Assembly (NCBI RefSeq): GCF_022968395.1
Contig: NZ_JALJQZ010000006.1
Coordinates: 105,806 to 169,805, forward strand
DNA: 64,000 bases
Source: Affinirhizobium lemnae
GTDB lineage: Bacteria; Pseudomonadota; Alphaproteobacteria; Rhizobiales; Rhizobiaceae
Direction of reading: 5' to 3'
Part shown: in pieces, positions 26,633 to 37,542 of the stretch
Position numbering within the stretch: position 1 is the stretch's first letter
Layout: each line of letters opens with the position of its first letter
Notes under the pieces: generated by a model
Told to the model about the DNA's origin: nothing
The model's database searches: none
What the model saw: the letters and a program-made list of their open reading frames with translations, nothing else
Program-made: the position numbers and the translations under genes

Positions 26633-27700
26633 ATGGCTACCGTTCAATTTGCCGAGGTGAAAAAATCCTTTGGCGCCTTCCCCGTCATCAAGGGGGTCAA
26701 TATCGATATCGAGGATGGCGAGTTCGTCATTCTTGTTGGGCCGTCCGGTTGTGGAAAATCCACACTGCTGCGCATGCTGGCTGGCCTTGAGAATATTTCC
26801 GGTGGCGAAATCCGCATTGGTGGCCGGCAGGTCAACAACCTGCCGCCAAAGGAACGCGACATCGCAATGGTGTTCCAGAACTACGCGCTCTATCCCCACA
26901 TGACCGTTGCCAAGAACATGGCGTTTTCGCTGATGCTGAATTCGGCACCGCAGGCGGAAATCGACAAGCGTGTCAACTACGCGGCCGGTATCCTGGGCCT
27001 TACCAATCTGCTCGACCGCTATCCACGACAGCTCTCCGGTGGACAGCGTCAGCGGGTGGCCATGGGGCGCGCCATCGTGCGCGATCCCCAGGTCTTCCTT
27101 TTCGATGAGCCGCTTTCCAACCTTGACGCCAAGCTGCGTGTTGCCATGCGCGCCGAGATCAAGGAATTGCATCAGCGGCTCAAGACAACGACGGTTTATG
27201 TGACGCATGACCAGATCGAAGCCATGACCATGGCCGACAAGATCGTGGTCATGCATGACGGGCGTGTGGAGCAGATCGGTTCGCCGCTGGAACTCTATGA
27301 CCGGCCGAACAACCTGTTTGTCGCGAGCTTCATCGGTTCCCCAGCCATGAACATGATCAAGGGCAGGCTGGACCCGCAGGATCCCATGCATTTCGTGGCA
27401 AAGGACGGTACCCGCCTGCCGCTGACGCGAGCCTATGCGAATGCAGCCGGTCGCGACCTCGTCTACGGTTTGCGGCCCGAATATATTCGTCTCGATCCCA
27501 ATGGCTATTCCGTTCCCGTCGTGGTGACGGAACCAACCGGCTACGAGACGCAGATGGTCGTGCAGTTCGGTGGCGCGGAAGTGAGTTGCGTGTTCCGCGA
27601 GCGTATCCCGGCCCGCCCGGGCGAGAACATCTCGATCACTATCGATGCGGAGCATGTTCATCTTTTCGATGAGCAGACAGGAATGCGGTTGACCGCGTGA
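26633..27700 (+). CDS. Sugar ABC transporter ATP-binding protein (UgpC/MsmK type)
   Basis: CUT1-family ATPase of 355 residues. Walker A GPSGCGKST, signature LSGGQRQRVAMGRAIV, Walker B VFLFDEPLSNLD, switch histidine in YVTHDQIEAM, then a C-terminal TOBE domain. The start at 26633 follows GGGAGGAG; nine in-frame codons upstream include that site. It heads the operon ATPase - binding protein - permease - permease - SDR, which follows denD and its SDR in the same direction. Confidence 0.93.
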   Translation: MATVQFAEVKKSFGAFPVIKGVNIDIEDGEFVILVGPSGCGKSTLLRMLAGLENISGGEIRIGGRQVNNLPPKERDIAMVFQNYALYPHMTVAKNMAFSLMLNSAPQAEIDKRVNYAAGILGLTNLLDRYPRQLSGGQRQRVAMGRAIVRDPQVFLFDEPLSNLDAKLRVAMRAEIKELHQRLKTTTVYVTHDQIEAMTMADKIVVMHDGRVEQIGSPLELYDRPNNLFVASFIGSPAMNMIKGRLDPQDPMHFVAKDGTRLPLTRAYANAAGRDLVYGLRPEYIRLDPNGYSVPVVVTEPTGYETQMVVQFGGAEVSCVFRERIPARPGENISITIDAEHVHLFDEQTGMRLTA

Positions 27701-27835
27701 TCAAAGAGAACCGGCCGGGGAAGAGGAGCCCCGTCCAATTCTGGATCATCCGGCGCATGGTAGCGCGGCATGACCGGCAAGGGGCAGCCGGAATGTGGAA
27801 CGCGACTTTGTCCCGATAACGGAGGAGGAGTAAAC

Positions 27836-29146
27836 ATGTCGATCAAAAGAAGAACATTCCTGGCTGGAACCGCAGGTCTGGCCGGTGCTGCCGGTCTTTC
27901 CGGTTTCGGTATCAATCCTGCATTTGCGGCAGAGCCTAAATACACGCCGGAAAAGGGGGCAAGCCTTCGCCTTCTGCGCTGGACGCCCTTCGTCAAGGGC
28001 GATGAAGAGGCCTGGCTGGCAAATACCAAGAAGTTCACGGAAGCGACCGGCGTCGAAGTGCGTATCGACAAGGAAAGCTGGGAAGACATTCGCCCGAAGG
28101 CGGCCGTTGCGGCAAACGTCGGCTCTGGTCCTGATCTCGTGATGTGCTGGTTCGACGACGCGCATCAATATCCTGACAAGCTTCTGGACCTCACGGAGCT
28201 CGGCACCTATCTCGACGGCAAGTATGGCGGCTTCTATGACGGCGTGAAGGGCTATGCGACGCGTGAAGGCAAGTTCATTGCCATGCCTCTTACGGCCATC
28301 GGCAATGCCGTCGTCTATCGCGACAGCCACATGAAGGCGGCGGGCTTCAGCGAATTCCCGAAGGATACGAAGGGCTTCTTGGAACTCTGCAAGGCGATGA
28401 AGGCCAAGGGCACGCCTGCCGGCTTCCCGCACGGCAAGGCGGTTGGTGATGGCAACAACTACGCTCACTGGCTGCTGTGGAGCCATGGCGCCAAGATGGT
28501 GGACGAAAGCGGCAAGGTGACGATCAATTCACCGGAAACGCTGGCCGCCATCAAATATGCCAAGGAACTCTATTCCACCTTCATTCCGGGCACGGAAAGC
28601 TGGCTCGACATCAACAATAACCGTGCCTTCCTGGCCGGTCAGGTGTCGCTCACGGCAAACGGCGTTTCCATCTACTACGCTGCCAAAAACGATCCGAAGC
28701 TGGCGGAAATCGCTGCCGACATGCGCAGCACCAACTTCCCGGTCGGCCCGGTTGGCAAGAGCATCGAGCTTCACCAGACGAGTTCTCTGCTGCTCTTCAA
28801 GCACACCAAGTATCCGGAAGCTGCAAAGGCCTACATCAAGTTCATGATGGAAGCTGACCAGATGAATGCCTGGATCAAGGGCTCCAGCGCCTACTGCTGC
28901 CAGCCGCTGAAGGCGTTCGCCAGCAACCCGGTCTGGACGGAAAACCCGATCCACGCGCCCTATGCCAAGGCCTCGGAAACACTGCGTCCGAACGGCTATG
29001 CCGGCCCGCTGGGCTACGCTTCGGCTGCCGTGATGGCCGACTATGTTCTGGTCGACATGTTCGCCGCCGCCGTGACGGGAGCTTCCACGCCGGAAGATGC
29101 CATGGCGCAGGCGGAGAAGCGCGCCAACCGCTACTACCGCGTCTAA
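27836..29146 (+). CDS. ABC transporter substrate-binding protein with Tat-type signal
   Basis: Family 1 solute-binding protein of 436 residues. The N-terminus SIKRRTFLAGTAGLAGAAG has the twin-arginine pattern RRTFL, with a hydrophobic region and cleavage near AFAAE, so export by Tat is likely. The mature part (SLRLLRWTPFVKGDEEAWLANTKKF) and DLVMCWFDD fit CUT1 binding proteins. GGAGGAGG precedes the ATG. Neighbouring enzymes suggest a tetronate or related sugar acid as ligand; this is untested. Confidence 0.88.
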   Translation: MSIKRRTFLAGTAGLAGAAGLSGFGINPAFAAEPKYTPEKGASLRLLRWTPFVKGDEEAWLANTKKFTEATGVEVRIDKESWEDIRPKAAVAANVGSGPDLVMCWFDDAHQYPDKLLDLTELGTYLDGKYGGFYDGVKGYATREGKFIAMPLTAIGNAVVYRDSHMKAAGFSEFPKDTKGFLELCKAMKAKGTPAGFPHGKAVGDGNNYAHWLLWSHGAKMVDESGKVTINSPETLAAIKYAKELYSTFIPGTESWLDINNNRAFLAGQVSLTANGVSIYYAAKNDPKLAEIAADMRSTNFPVGPVGKSIELHQTSSLLLFKHTKYPEAAKAYIKFMMEADQMNAWIKGSSAYCCQPLKAFASNPVWTENPIHAPYAKASETLRPNGYAGPLGYASAAVMADYVLVDMFAAAVTGASTPEDAMAQAEKRANRYYRV

Positions 29147-29158
29147 CAGGACGATAGC

Positions 29159-29190
29159 CGGAGGGGCGCGCTTATCGCCCCTCCGATTTT
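29159..29190 (+). terminator. Strong intercistronic hairpin after the binding-protein gene
   Basis: CGGAGGGGCG (29159-29168) pairs perfectly with CGCCCCTCCG (29176-29185) around a 7-base loop, followed by ATTTTC. It lies 13 bases past the binding-protein stop and before the permease genes, a likely attenuator or mRNA stabiliser that lowers permease relative to binding-protein expression. The minus-strand importer has a hairpin at the equivalent place (7571). Confidence 0.65.
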
Positions 29191-29212
29191 CAGCGCTTTG
29201 GAGTGAACCGTC

Positions 29213-30157
29213 ATGACGATGCCCTCATCGGCCGGTCAGAATGCGCCGCAGCGTTCGCTCGGTGCCCGTCTCGGCAACAACCGCGATTTTCTCGGCTTTC
29301 TTTTCATGCTTCCCGCAGCCGTGTTTCTGCTGTGCTTTCTCACCTATCCGCTCGGGTTAGGTGTGTGGCTCGGGTTCACCGATACGAAGATCGGCCGGGA
29401 TGGCATATTTATCGGGCTCGAAAACTATCAGTTCCTCTGGAGCGATAGCGTGTTCTGGATGTCGGTGTTCAATACCGTCCTCTATACGACGGTCGCCTCC
29501 GTCCTGAAATTTGCCCTTGGTCTGTGGCTGGCGCTTTTGTTGAACGAGCACCTGCCGTTCAAATCCTTTTTCCGCGCCATCGTGCTCCTGCCCTGGGTCG
29601 TGCCTACGGTCCTCTCGGCACTGGCTTTCTGGTGGATCTATGACGCTCAGTTCTCTATCGTCTCCTGGTCGTTGATGAAAATGGGACTGATCGATGCGCC
29701 CATCAACTTCCTGGGCGATCCGACCAATGCACGGGCTTCGGTCATCGCAGCCAATGTCTGGCGCGGCATTCCGTTCGTCGCCATCTCGCTGCTTGCCGGC
29801 CTGCAGACCATACCAGCCTCGCTTCAGGAAGCCGCTTCCCTGGACGGCGCCTCAAGCTGGCAGCGTTTCCGGCATGTGACCCTGCCGATGCTGACGCCGA
29901 TCATTGCCGTGGTGATGACCTTCTCGGTGCTGTTCACCTTCACGGATTTCCAGTTGATCTACGTCCTGACCAAGGGCGGCCCGGTGAATGCCACGCATCT
30001 GATGGCAACACTTTCCTTCCAGCGCGCCATTCCCGGCGGACAGCTGGGCGAGGGTGCCGCCATTGCGGTTGCCATGGTGCCCTTCCTGCTGGCTGCCATC
30101 ATGTTTTCCTTCTTCGGCCTGCAGCGACGCAAGTGGCAGCAGGGCGGCGGCGATTGA
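29213..30157 (+). CDS. Carbohydrate ABC transporter permease (MalF type)
   Basis: Inner-membrane permease of 314 residues with six spans; first span FLGFLFMLPAAVFLLCFL. The EAA loop is complete: EAASLDGASSWQRFRHVTLP. Forms a pair with the next gene and works with the ATPase at 26633 and the Tat-exported binding protein at 27836. Confidence 0.92.
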   Translation: MTMPSSAGQNAPQRSLGARLGNNRDFLGFLFMLPAAVFLLCFLTYPLGLGVWLGFTDTKIGRDGIFIGLENYQFLWSDSVFWMSVFNTVLYTTVASVLKFALGLWLALLLNEHLPFKSFFRAIVLLPWVVPTVLSALAFWWIYDAQFSIVSWSLMKMGLIDAPINFLGDPTNARASVIAANVWRGIPFVAISLLAGLQTIPASLQEAASLDGASSWQRFRHVTLPMLTPIIAVVMTFSVLFTFTDFQLIYVLTKGGPVNATHLMATLSFQRAIPGGQLGEGAAIAVAMVPFLLAAIMFSFFGLQRRKWQQGGGD

Positions 30158-30231
30158 GAGAGTTTGACGCATTTCCGGATAGAGAACCCGCTTGGTTCTT
30201 TCTGCAAATGCTCTGATTGAGGATCTGGTCA

Positions 30232-31131
30232 ATGAATACCAAGGTACAGGCCGCCGATGGGGCGCTCACCGACGACAGCCAGGGCATGTCCTATCTCAAC
30301 AGGCTGCCGCGCCGTATCGTCACCATTTATATTCCGATGGCGCTCTTCGTCTTCGTGCTGCTGTTTCCGTTCTACTGGATGGCGATTACAGCGGTGAAGC
30401 CGAATTCGCAGCTGACGGATTACGACAATTACAGCCCGTTCTGGGTGGTCGGCGCAACGCTTGATCATATCAAGTATCTGCTGTTCGAAACCTCCTATCC
30501 CGGCTGGCTGTGGAACACGATGGTCGTGGCCTTTGCCTCCACGTTCCTGTCGCTTCTGGCATCGGTGTTCGGCGCCTACGCCATCGAGCGCATCCGCTTT
30601 ACCGGATCGCGTTCCATCGGCCTGTTCATCTTCCTGGCCTATCTGGTGCCGCCATCCATCCTGTTCATTCCGCTTGCCTTCATCGTCTTCAAGATCGGCA
30701 TCTATGACTCGCGTCTTGCGCTGATCTTCACCTATCCAACCTTCCTCATTCCTTTCTGCACCTGGCTTCTGATGGGCTATTTCCGGTCGATTCCGTTCGA
30801 GCTGGAAGAAAGCGCCTTGGTGGACGGGGCAAGTCGCTGGCAGATCCTCTCCAAGATCATTCTGCCGCTCGCGGTGCCGGGACTGATTTCGGCAGGCATC
30901 TTTGCTTTCACGCTGTCCTGGAACGAGTTCATCTATGCGCTGACCTTCATCCAGTCTTCCGAGAACAAGACTGTGCCGGTGGGTGTTCTGACCGAACTGG
31001 TGCGCGGCGATATTTTCGAATGGGGTTCGCTGATGGCGGGCGCGCTGTTCGGCTCTCTGCCAGTCGTCATCCTCTACTCGTTCTTCGTGGACTACTACGT
31101 TTCGTCGATGACCGGCGCGGTCAAGGAATAG
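30232..31131 (+). CDS. Carbohydrate ABC transporter permease (MalG type)
   Basis: Second permease of the importer, 299 residues, six spans, EAA loop EESALVDGASRWQILSKI. The ATG at 30232 follows GAGGAT; an in-frame codon five residues upstream is possible. 74 bases separate it from the first permease and 3 from the following SDR gene, so all are probably one transcript. Confidence 0.92.
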   Translation: MNTKVQAADGALTDDSQGMSYLNRLPRRIVTIYIPMALFVFVLLFPFYWMAITAVKPNSQLTDYDNYSPFWVVGATLDHIKYLLFETSYPGWLWNTMVVAFASTFLSLLASVFGAYAIERIRFTGSRSIGLFIFLAYLVPPSILFIPLAFIVFKIGIYDSRLALIFTYPTFLIPFCTWLLMGYFRSIPFELEESALVDGASRWQILSKIILPLAVPGLISAGIFAFTLSWNEFIYALTFIQSSENKTVPVGVLTELVRGDIFEWGSLMAGALFGSLPVVILYSFFVDYYVSSMTGAVKE

Positions 31132-31134
31132 CAT

Positions 31135-31881
31135 ATGAACAGTTACGATCTTTCAGGCCAGCACGCTGTCGTGACTGGCGGGGCTCAAGGTTTGGGCTTC
31201 GCCATGGCCAGACGCTTCGTGGAATCGGGCGCCAAGGTGACCCTGTGGGACGTGAACGAAGCACTGCTGTCGGAGTCGGTTTCAGTTCTGTGTGCCAATG
31301 CCCGGAGCGTGGCTGTCGATATTGCGGACTACTCTGCCGTCGAGGCTGCGCATCGGGAGAGCGAGGAGAGGCAGGGTCCTGTCTCCATCCTCGTCAATTC
31401 GGCAGGCATTGCCGGACCCGCAGCGCCGCTCGATGTCTACGATGTCGAGATGTTCAAGAAAATCATCGATATCAACGTGCACGGTACGTTCCACGTCAAC
31501 CGCGTCTGTGTGCCGGGAATGAAAGAGCGCAATTACGGACGCATCGTCAACATCGCTTCCATTGCGGGCAAGGAAGGCAATCCAAATGCGTCCGCCTATT
31601 CTGCGTCCAAAGCGGCGGTGATCGGCATGACAAAATCGCTCGGCAAGGAACTGGCGGGCTTCGATATTGCCGTGAACTGCATTACGCCCGCGACGGCGCA
31701 GACGCGTATTCTCGAACAGTTGAGCGACGAATTCATCGAATATATGCGATCGAAAATTCCGCGTGGTCGCTTCCTGAAGGTAGAAGAGGCAGCTGCCATG
31801 GTGACATGGCTTGTTTCCGCAGAGAACAGCTTCACGACGGGTGCGGTGTTCGATCTTTCCGGCGGGCGCGCTACCTATTGA
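31135..31881 (+). CDS. SDR-family oxidoreductase
   Basis: Short-chain dehydrogenase of 248 residues. Cofactor motif VTGGAQGLGFAMARRF, LVNSAGIAG, catalytic serine in NIASIAGKEG and SAYSASKAAVIGMT. It closes the ABC operon 3 bases after the permease gene. It probably oxidises the imported polyol or sugar acid; the sequence does not define which one. Confidence 0.87.
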   Translation: MNSYDLSGQHAVVTGGAQGLGFAMARRFVESGAKVTLWDVNEALLSESVSVLCANARSVAVDIADYSAVEAAHRESEERQGPVSILVNSAGIAGPAAPLDVYDVEMFKKIIDINVHGTFHVNRVCVPGMKERNYGRIVNIASIAGKEGNPNASAYSASKAAVIGMTKSLGKELAGFDIAVNCITPATAQTRILEQLSDEFIEYMRSKIPRGRFLKVEEAAAMVTWLVSAENSFTTGAVFDLSGGRATY

Positions 31882-32020
31882 CGACCTCAGACAAGGACAT
31901 GGCGGTGAACGATCTGCCGGTCCTTGATCGGGATGGACTGTGCTGAAGCGGTGCCCACGATGTCCGTGAAGCGTATCACCTTGCGGGTCGGCCCACTTGA
32001 CCAGATCGAGTGCCATTCGC

Positions 32021-33091
32021 TCATTCGGCTTGGTTTCCTTTTGAAAATTCTGGTATTTCTGCAGGCAAGGGCCTGACAGTCTTGCGGACAACCAGAGGCA
32101 GATCAAGTTGGGAGACGATTGGCGGCGCGGTCGGCTCCTTCAACCGTTGCTCCAGAACCTGCAAGATTTCCCGTGCCTGGCGCTCCGCATTCTGCTGGAA
32201 GGTGGTCAGTCGGTAGGCGCCCCAGCGGGCTTCAGGTACGTCATCCAGCCCGATGACCGAGAGATCAGCCGGGATCGCAAGACCCAGCACGTCACGGGCA
32301 TAATCCATCAGCCCGAACGCCATGAGATCGTTGACGCAGAAAACACCTTCGATCTTACGTTCCTTGGTCAGAAGCAGCGATGCGGCCAGCGTTCCGCCAT
32401 CATAATTGGTGCGCTCGGCGCGTTCGACATGAACTTCGAGGCCGAGGTCCCTTGCCTTGCGTGTATAGGCCTCTTCGCGTTCTACTAGGTTTGGGCTACC
32501 AACGGAGGATGTTATGAGGCCGATGTGGCGCATGCCTCGCGCAGCAAAAAGGCCCACCGCCGTTTCTGCTGCCAGCGCATTGTTGATGCGGATATGGTCC
32601 GGCCCCACTTCGCTTCGGCCAATGGCAATCAGTGGTTGACCGTTGCGCTGTGCCAGATCCACAAATGCCTTGGATGGCATGCCTGAGAGGATGATCGTGG
32701 CTTCCGCCCGATAGCGCAGAAGGGTTGCATGCGAGGCACGGCCTGCTTCTGTCTGATCAGTTGTGATCAGAACCGGAACTCTGCCACTTTCGATCAGCAG
32801 GCGCGAAAGGGCAGCGATCTGCTGCGATCGGAACGGGGTTTCCGCATCGGAAGCGATCATGCCAATCAATTGGCTGCGGTTGGCCAGCAGTCCGCGCGCA
32901 AGATCATTGACCTGATAACCAAGCTCTTCCGCTGCCCGGATCACCTTCTCTCGGGTTGCGGAGGAGACACTCGCTCCGTGCGTGAAGGTGCGGGAAACCG
33001 CAGAGCGAGATACACCTGCGCGTTGCGCGACTTCATGCGCACTGATGAAGCGCGGCAACTCTATTTCATCCGTGCCATTTTTCTCTGCCAT
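32021..33091 (-). CDS. LacI-family transcriptional regulator
   Basis: Repressor-type regulator of 356 residues; helix-turn-helix AHEVAQRAGVSRSAVSRTFTHG, hinge LARGLLANRSQLIGM, then the effector domain. It converges with the SDR gene at 31881, with 139 bases between. Its ATG overlaps the stop of a truncated permease (TAATG at 33093-33089), so it was once the downstream gene of an ABC importer operon, most of which is gone. The promoter it now uses is not evident. It may act on the neighbouring plus-strand importer or be an orphan. Confidence 0.88.
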   Translation of the reverse strand: MAEKNGTDEIELPRFISAHEVAQRAGVSRSAVSRTFTHGASVSSATREKVIRAAEELGYQVNDLARGLLANRSQLIGMIASDAETPFRSQQIAALSRLLIESGRVPVLITTDQTEAGRASHATLLRYRAEATIILSGMPSKAFVDLAQRNGQPLIAIGRSEVGPDHIRINNALAAETAVGLFAARGMRHIGLITSSVGSPNLVEREEAYTRKARDLGLEVHVERAERTNYDGGTLAASLLLTKERKIEGVFCVNDLMAFGLMDYARDVLGLAIPADLSVIGLDDVPEARWGAYRLTTFQQNAERQAREILQVLEQRLKEPTAPPIVSQLDLPLVVRKTVRPLPAEIPEFSKGNQAE

Positions 33092-33270
33092 TACCGGCCC
33101 ACCTTGAAAAGCACATCTGCCCGTAGAAAGCGTTCAACGATCAGCATGAACGCAATCGACGGAATAAGTAGGATGAGAGCGGTGGTAGAAGCAATCTGAT
33201 AGTTGCCGCTGAGCTTGCCCAGTAGAGCAGGAGTCGCAGGGAGGAGATATCGGGCGCGCTCACGAAATAG
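33091..33270 (-). pseudogene. C-terminal remnant of an ABC transporter permease
   Basis: Reading from an in-frame stop at 33273-33271, the minus strand encodes about 59 residues ending at TAA (33093-33091). They include LLPATPALLGKLSGNYQIAS and LILLIPSIAFMLIVERFLRAD and resemble the last part of a binding-protein-dependent permease (last cytoplasmic loop, last membrane span and the basic tail). No start codon, EAA loop or earlier spans precede it. The stop overlaps the ATG of the LacI-type gene, as in a coupled operon. I infer a deletion that removed the upstream part of the importer. Confidence 0.6.
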
Positions 33271-33273
33271 CTA

Positions 33274-33536
33274 CCAGTAAAGTCGTCAACAAATGCTGGC
33301 GCAAAAATTTCTATCGACGACCATCTGTTTCCGTCAGATAATCTTGTGGTCTTTTCATATGCGTCTGTCGCGCGGTACCTTAGCCCGCCAGCGCAATCGC
33401 GCCTGCGTTGAAAATGATGGGACGGCAGAAGTCTGCCCTGTGCTCCGGCCAATTAAAGGTCCGCCTATCTGAAGCGTCACGAACTTGATGAAGTCTGCAC
33501 GTATGTGCAAACAATTCAATTCTTACAGGCGGACTT
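33274..33536. other. Stretch without a supported gene between the permease remnant and oxyR
   Basis: Short frames on both strands are broken by stops. One minus-strand fragment (PIIFNAGAIALAG, ending near 33380) looks like the end of some protein but I do not recognise it. The piece probably marks a deletion or rearrangement junction. Confidence 0.35.
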
Positions 33537-34460
33537 TCAGGTGCCGATCCGTGTCGTCCTGCAATTCTGCTTTTCCATGCCAAGGCCTCTGATGATTTCG
33601 ATGATCTGGCCGAACTGTGCTGCCAGCGGGGTCGAGTGGCGCCACACGATGCCGATCGTACGCGTCGGCTTGGGATCGGCGAGATGCGACACGGAAACGT
33701 TTGCTCTATGCGCCTCTATGTCGATGGCCATGTGAGGGATAAGGGTTACGCCTATTCCCGCGCCGACCATTTGCACGAGGGTGGAGAGCGAGCTCCCCTC
33801 CATCAGGTCGCGTGGCGGCGCACTTGGTATGTTGCAGAAGGAAAGGGCCTGCTCGCGGAAGCAATGTCCTTCTTCAAGCAGTAGCAGCCGCATCTGCTTC
33901 AGCATGTCCGCGCTTGGCACCGGCTTGTCGGCATCTTCGATCGGCCTGACAAGAACGAATTCCTCCTCGAAAAGGGGAACCTCCTCAAGCGAAGCTTCGG
34001 AAATGGGCAGGGCAACGATTGCCACATCCAGCTTACCGTCGACAAGATCCTCTATCAGTTTTTGTGTAATCGCTTCCCTGGGGCGAGCATCCACCAGAGG
34101 ATAGCGAGCAGTAATAGCCTTCATGATGTCCGGCAAGAGATAGGGTGCAACCGTCGGTATGACGCCGATCCGCAGCCGTCCGCTCAAGGGCCCTTGGGTG
34201 GAACGGGCAAGATCTGCCAATTCGTCAACAGAACGCAAAATCGCGCCTGCCCGGTCAGCAAAAACCTCGCCCAATCCTGTGAGATGGATCTGGCGTCGCC
34301 CCCGCTCCACCAGAGGTGCTCCGATCAGCTCTTCCAACTCTTTGATTTGGACGGAAAGCGCCGGTTGCGAGATGGAACAATCTTCCGCTGCGCGCCCGAA
34401 ATGGCGGTGTCGGGCCAAGGATTCGAAATATCGCAAATGCTTCATGGAAAGGCCAATCAT
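33537..34460 (-). CDS. oxyR: Hydrogen peroxide-sensing LysR-family regulator
   Basis: LysR-type regulator of 307 residues. N-terminal helix-turn-helix FGRAAEDCSISQPALSVQIKELEE; C-terminal sensing domain with EEGHCFREQALSFCNI, which holds the two redox cysteines spaced as in OxyR. It is divergent from katG across 163 bases, the standard arrangement in rhizobia. The ATG at 34460 (MIGLSMKHLRYF) matches the usual N-terminus better than the internal ATG at 34445. Oxidised OxyR is expected to activate katG. Confidence 0.92.
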   Translation of the reverse strand: MIGLSMKHLRYFESLARHRHFGRAAEDCSISQPALSVQIKELEELIGAPLVERGRRQIHLTGLGEVFADRAGAILRSVDELADLARSTQGPLSGRLRIGVIPTVAPYLLPDIMKAITARYPLVDARPREAITQKLIEDLVDGKLDVAIVALPISEASLEEVPLFEEEFVLVRPIEDADKPVPSADMLKQMRLLLLEEGHCFREQALSFCNIPSAPPRDLMEGSSLSTLVQMVGAGIGVTLIPHMAIDIEAHRANVSVSHLADPKPTRTIGIVWRHSTPLAAQFGQIIEIIRGLGMEKQNCRTTRIGT

Positions 34461-34599
34461 AACCGCAGCATATCGAACCGTTAGGAATATACAATTGGAA
34501 ACTATGGAACTCGTCTGCTAGGCCTCTGCCGGGATGATTTACCTAAGGACAATTTGTTTTCACACTACATTGGTATCACCTGCCAGCTTACCGAAATAA

Positions 34600-36801
<2,202 letters not shown>

Positions 36802-36827
36802 TTGAACCAGTCTTAAATTGGGAGGAT

Positions 36828-36852
36828 CCGCCTGATCGGCGGGCCCTTCTTT
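36828..36852 (+). terminator. Terminator downstream of katG
   Basis: CCGCC-TGATC-GGCGG hairpin (36828-36842) followed by GCCCTTCTTT. It lies 27 bases past the katG stop, before the convergent livF-like gene. Confidence 0.55.
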
Positions 36853-36858
36853 GTGCCT

Positions 36859-37542
36859 TCAAACCCCCAGATAACGATCCTGCAGATCCGCAGTCAGCGC
36901 GTGCGGCGCGCCGGTCCAGACCGTCTTGCCGTTCTCCAGCACCACGCAGCGGTCGGCCACCGGAAGAAGTTCCGATAACGTCTTGTCCACCACGAGAATG
37001 GAAAGGCCGTCTGCTTTAAGCGAGCGGATGGCCCGCCAGATATCCTGTCGGATGACAGGGGCCAGACCTTCTGTCGCCTCGTCGAGGATGAGCAGGCGCG
37101 GATTGGTCATCAATGCGCGCCCAACCGCCAGCATCTGCTGTTCACCACCGGAAAGCGACCGCGCAAGCTGGTTTTTCCGCTCTTCGAGCCGGGGAAATAG
37201 CTTCGAGATGCGCTCAAGGGTCCACGGCCCCGGCCGCGCCGCCGTAACCAGATTTTCGTATACGGTGAGATTGGGGAAGCAACGTCTTCCTTCCGGCACA
37301 AGGCCGATCCCCAGTCTTGCGACCTTGTGTGTCGGCATGGCGCGGGTGGTAACGCCACCAAAAGCTATGTTGCCGTCGCGTGGCGGTACGAGGTTGCAGA
37401 TTGCCTTGATGGTGGTGGATTTGCCCATGCCGTTGCGCCCCATGAGCGCCACCACCTCGCCCTCTGAAAGCGAAAGATTGACACCGAACAGTGCCTGGCT
37501 TGAACCGTAGAAGGCCGTAATCTCCTGAACATCCAGCAGCAT
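36859..37542 (-). CDS. livF: Branched-chain amino acid-type ABC transporter ATP-binding protein LivF
   Basis: Short ATPase of a HAAT/Liv-type importer, 227 residues. Walker A GRNGMGKSTT, Q loop in LGLVPEGRRCFPNLT, signature LSGGEQQMLAVGRAL, Walker B LLILDEATEGLAP. Its start touches the stop of livG. It is last in the minus-strand operon binding protein - livH - livM - livG - livF. In view of the adjacent anthranilate genes and a shared operator at 41497, the importer may carry an aromatic acid; Liv-type systems for aromatic acids are known. Confidence 0.92.
   Translation of the reverse strand: MLLDVQEITAFYGSSQALFGVNLSLSEGEVVALMGRNGMGKSTTIKAICNLVPPRDGNIAFGGVTTRAMPTHKVARLGIGLVPEGRRCFPNLTVYENLVTAARPGPWTLERISKLFPRLEERKNQLARSLSGGEQQMLAVGRALMTNPRLLILDEATEGLAPVIRQDIWRAIRSLKADGLSILVVDKTLSELLPVADRCVVLENGKTVWTGAPHALTADLQDRYLGV

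Noticed and set aside
26000..27661. 553-codon minus-strand frame opposite the SDR and ABC ATPase genes
   Set aside because: It spans two well-defined plus-strand genes and their gap; composition (many His, Arg, Gln) is typical of antisense frames in GC-rich DNA.
31882..32020. Possible small gene or gene remnant between the SDR and LacI-type genes (fragment KVIRFTDIVGTASA on the minus strand)
   Set aside because: Too short, no start or ribosome binding site, and no family recognised; left as an unassigned gap below 300 bases.
34484..34498. GGAATATACAATTGG near the oxyR-katG promoters as a fifth RpiR-type site
   Set aside because: Only the left half fits; the right half is TTGG instead of TTCC, and OxyR is the expected regulator there.
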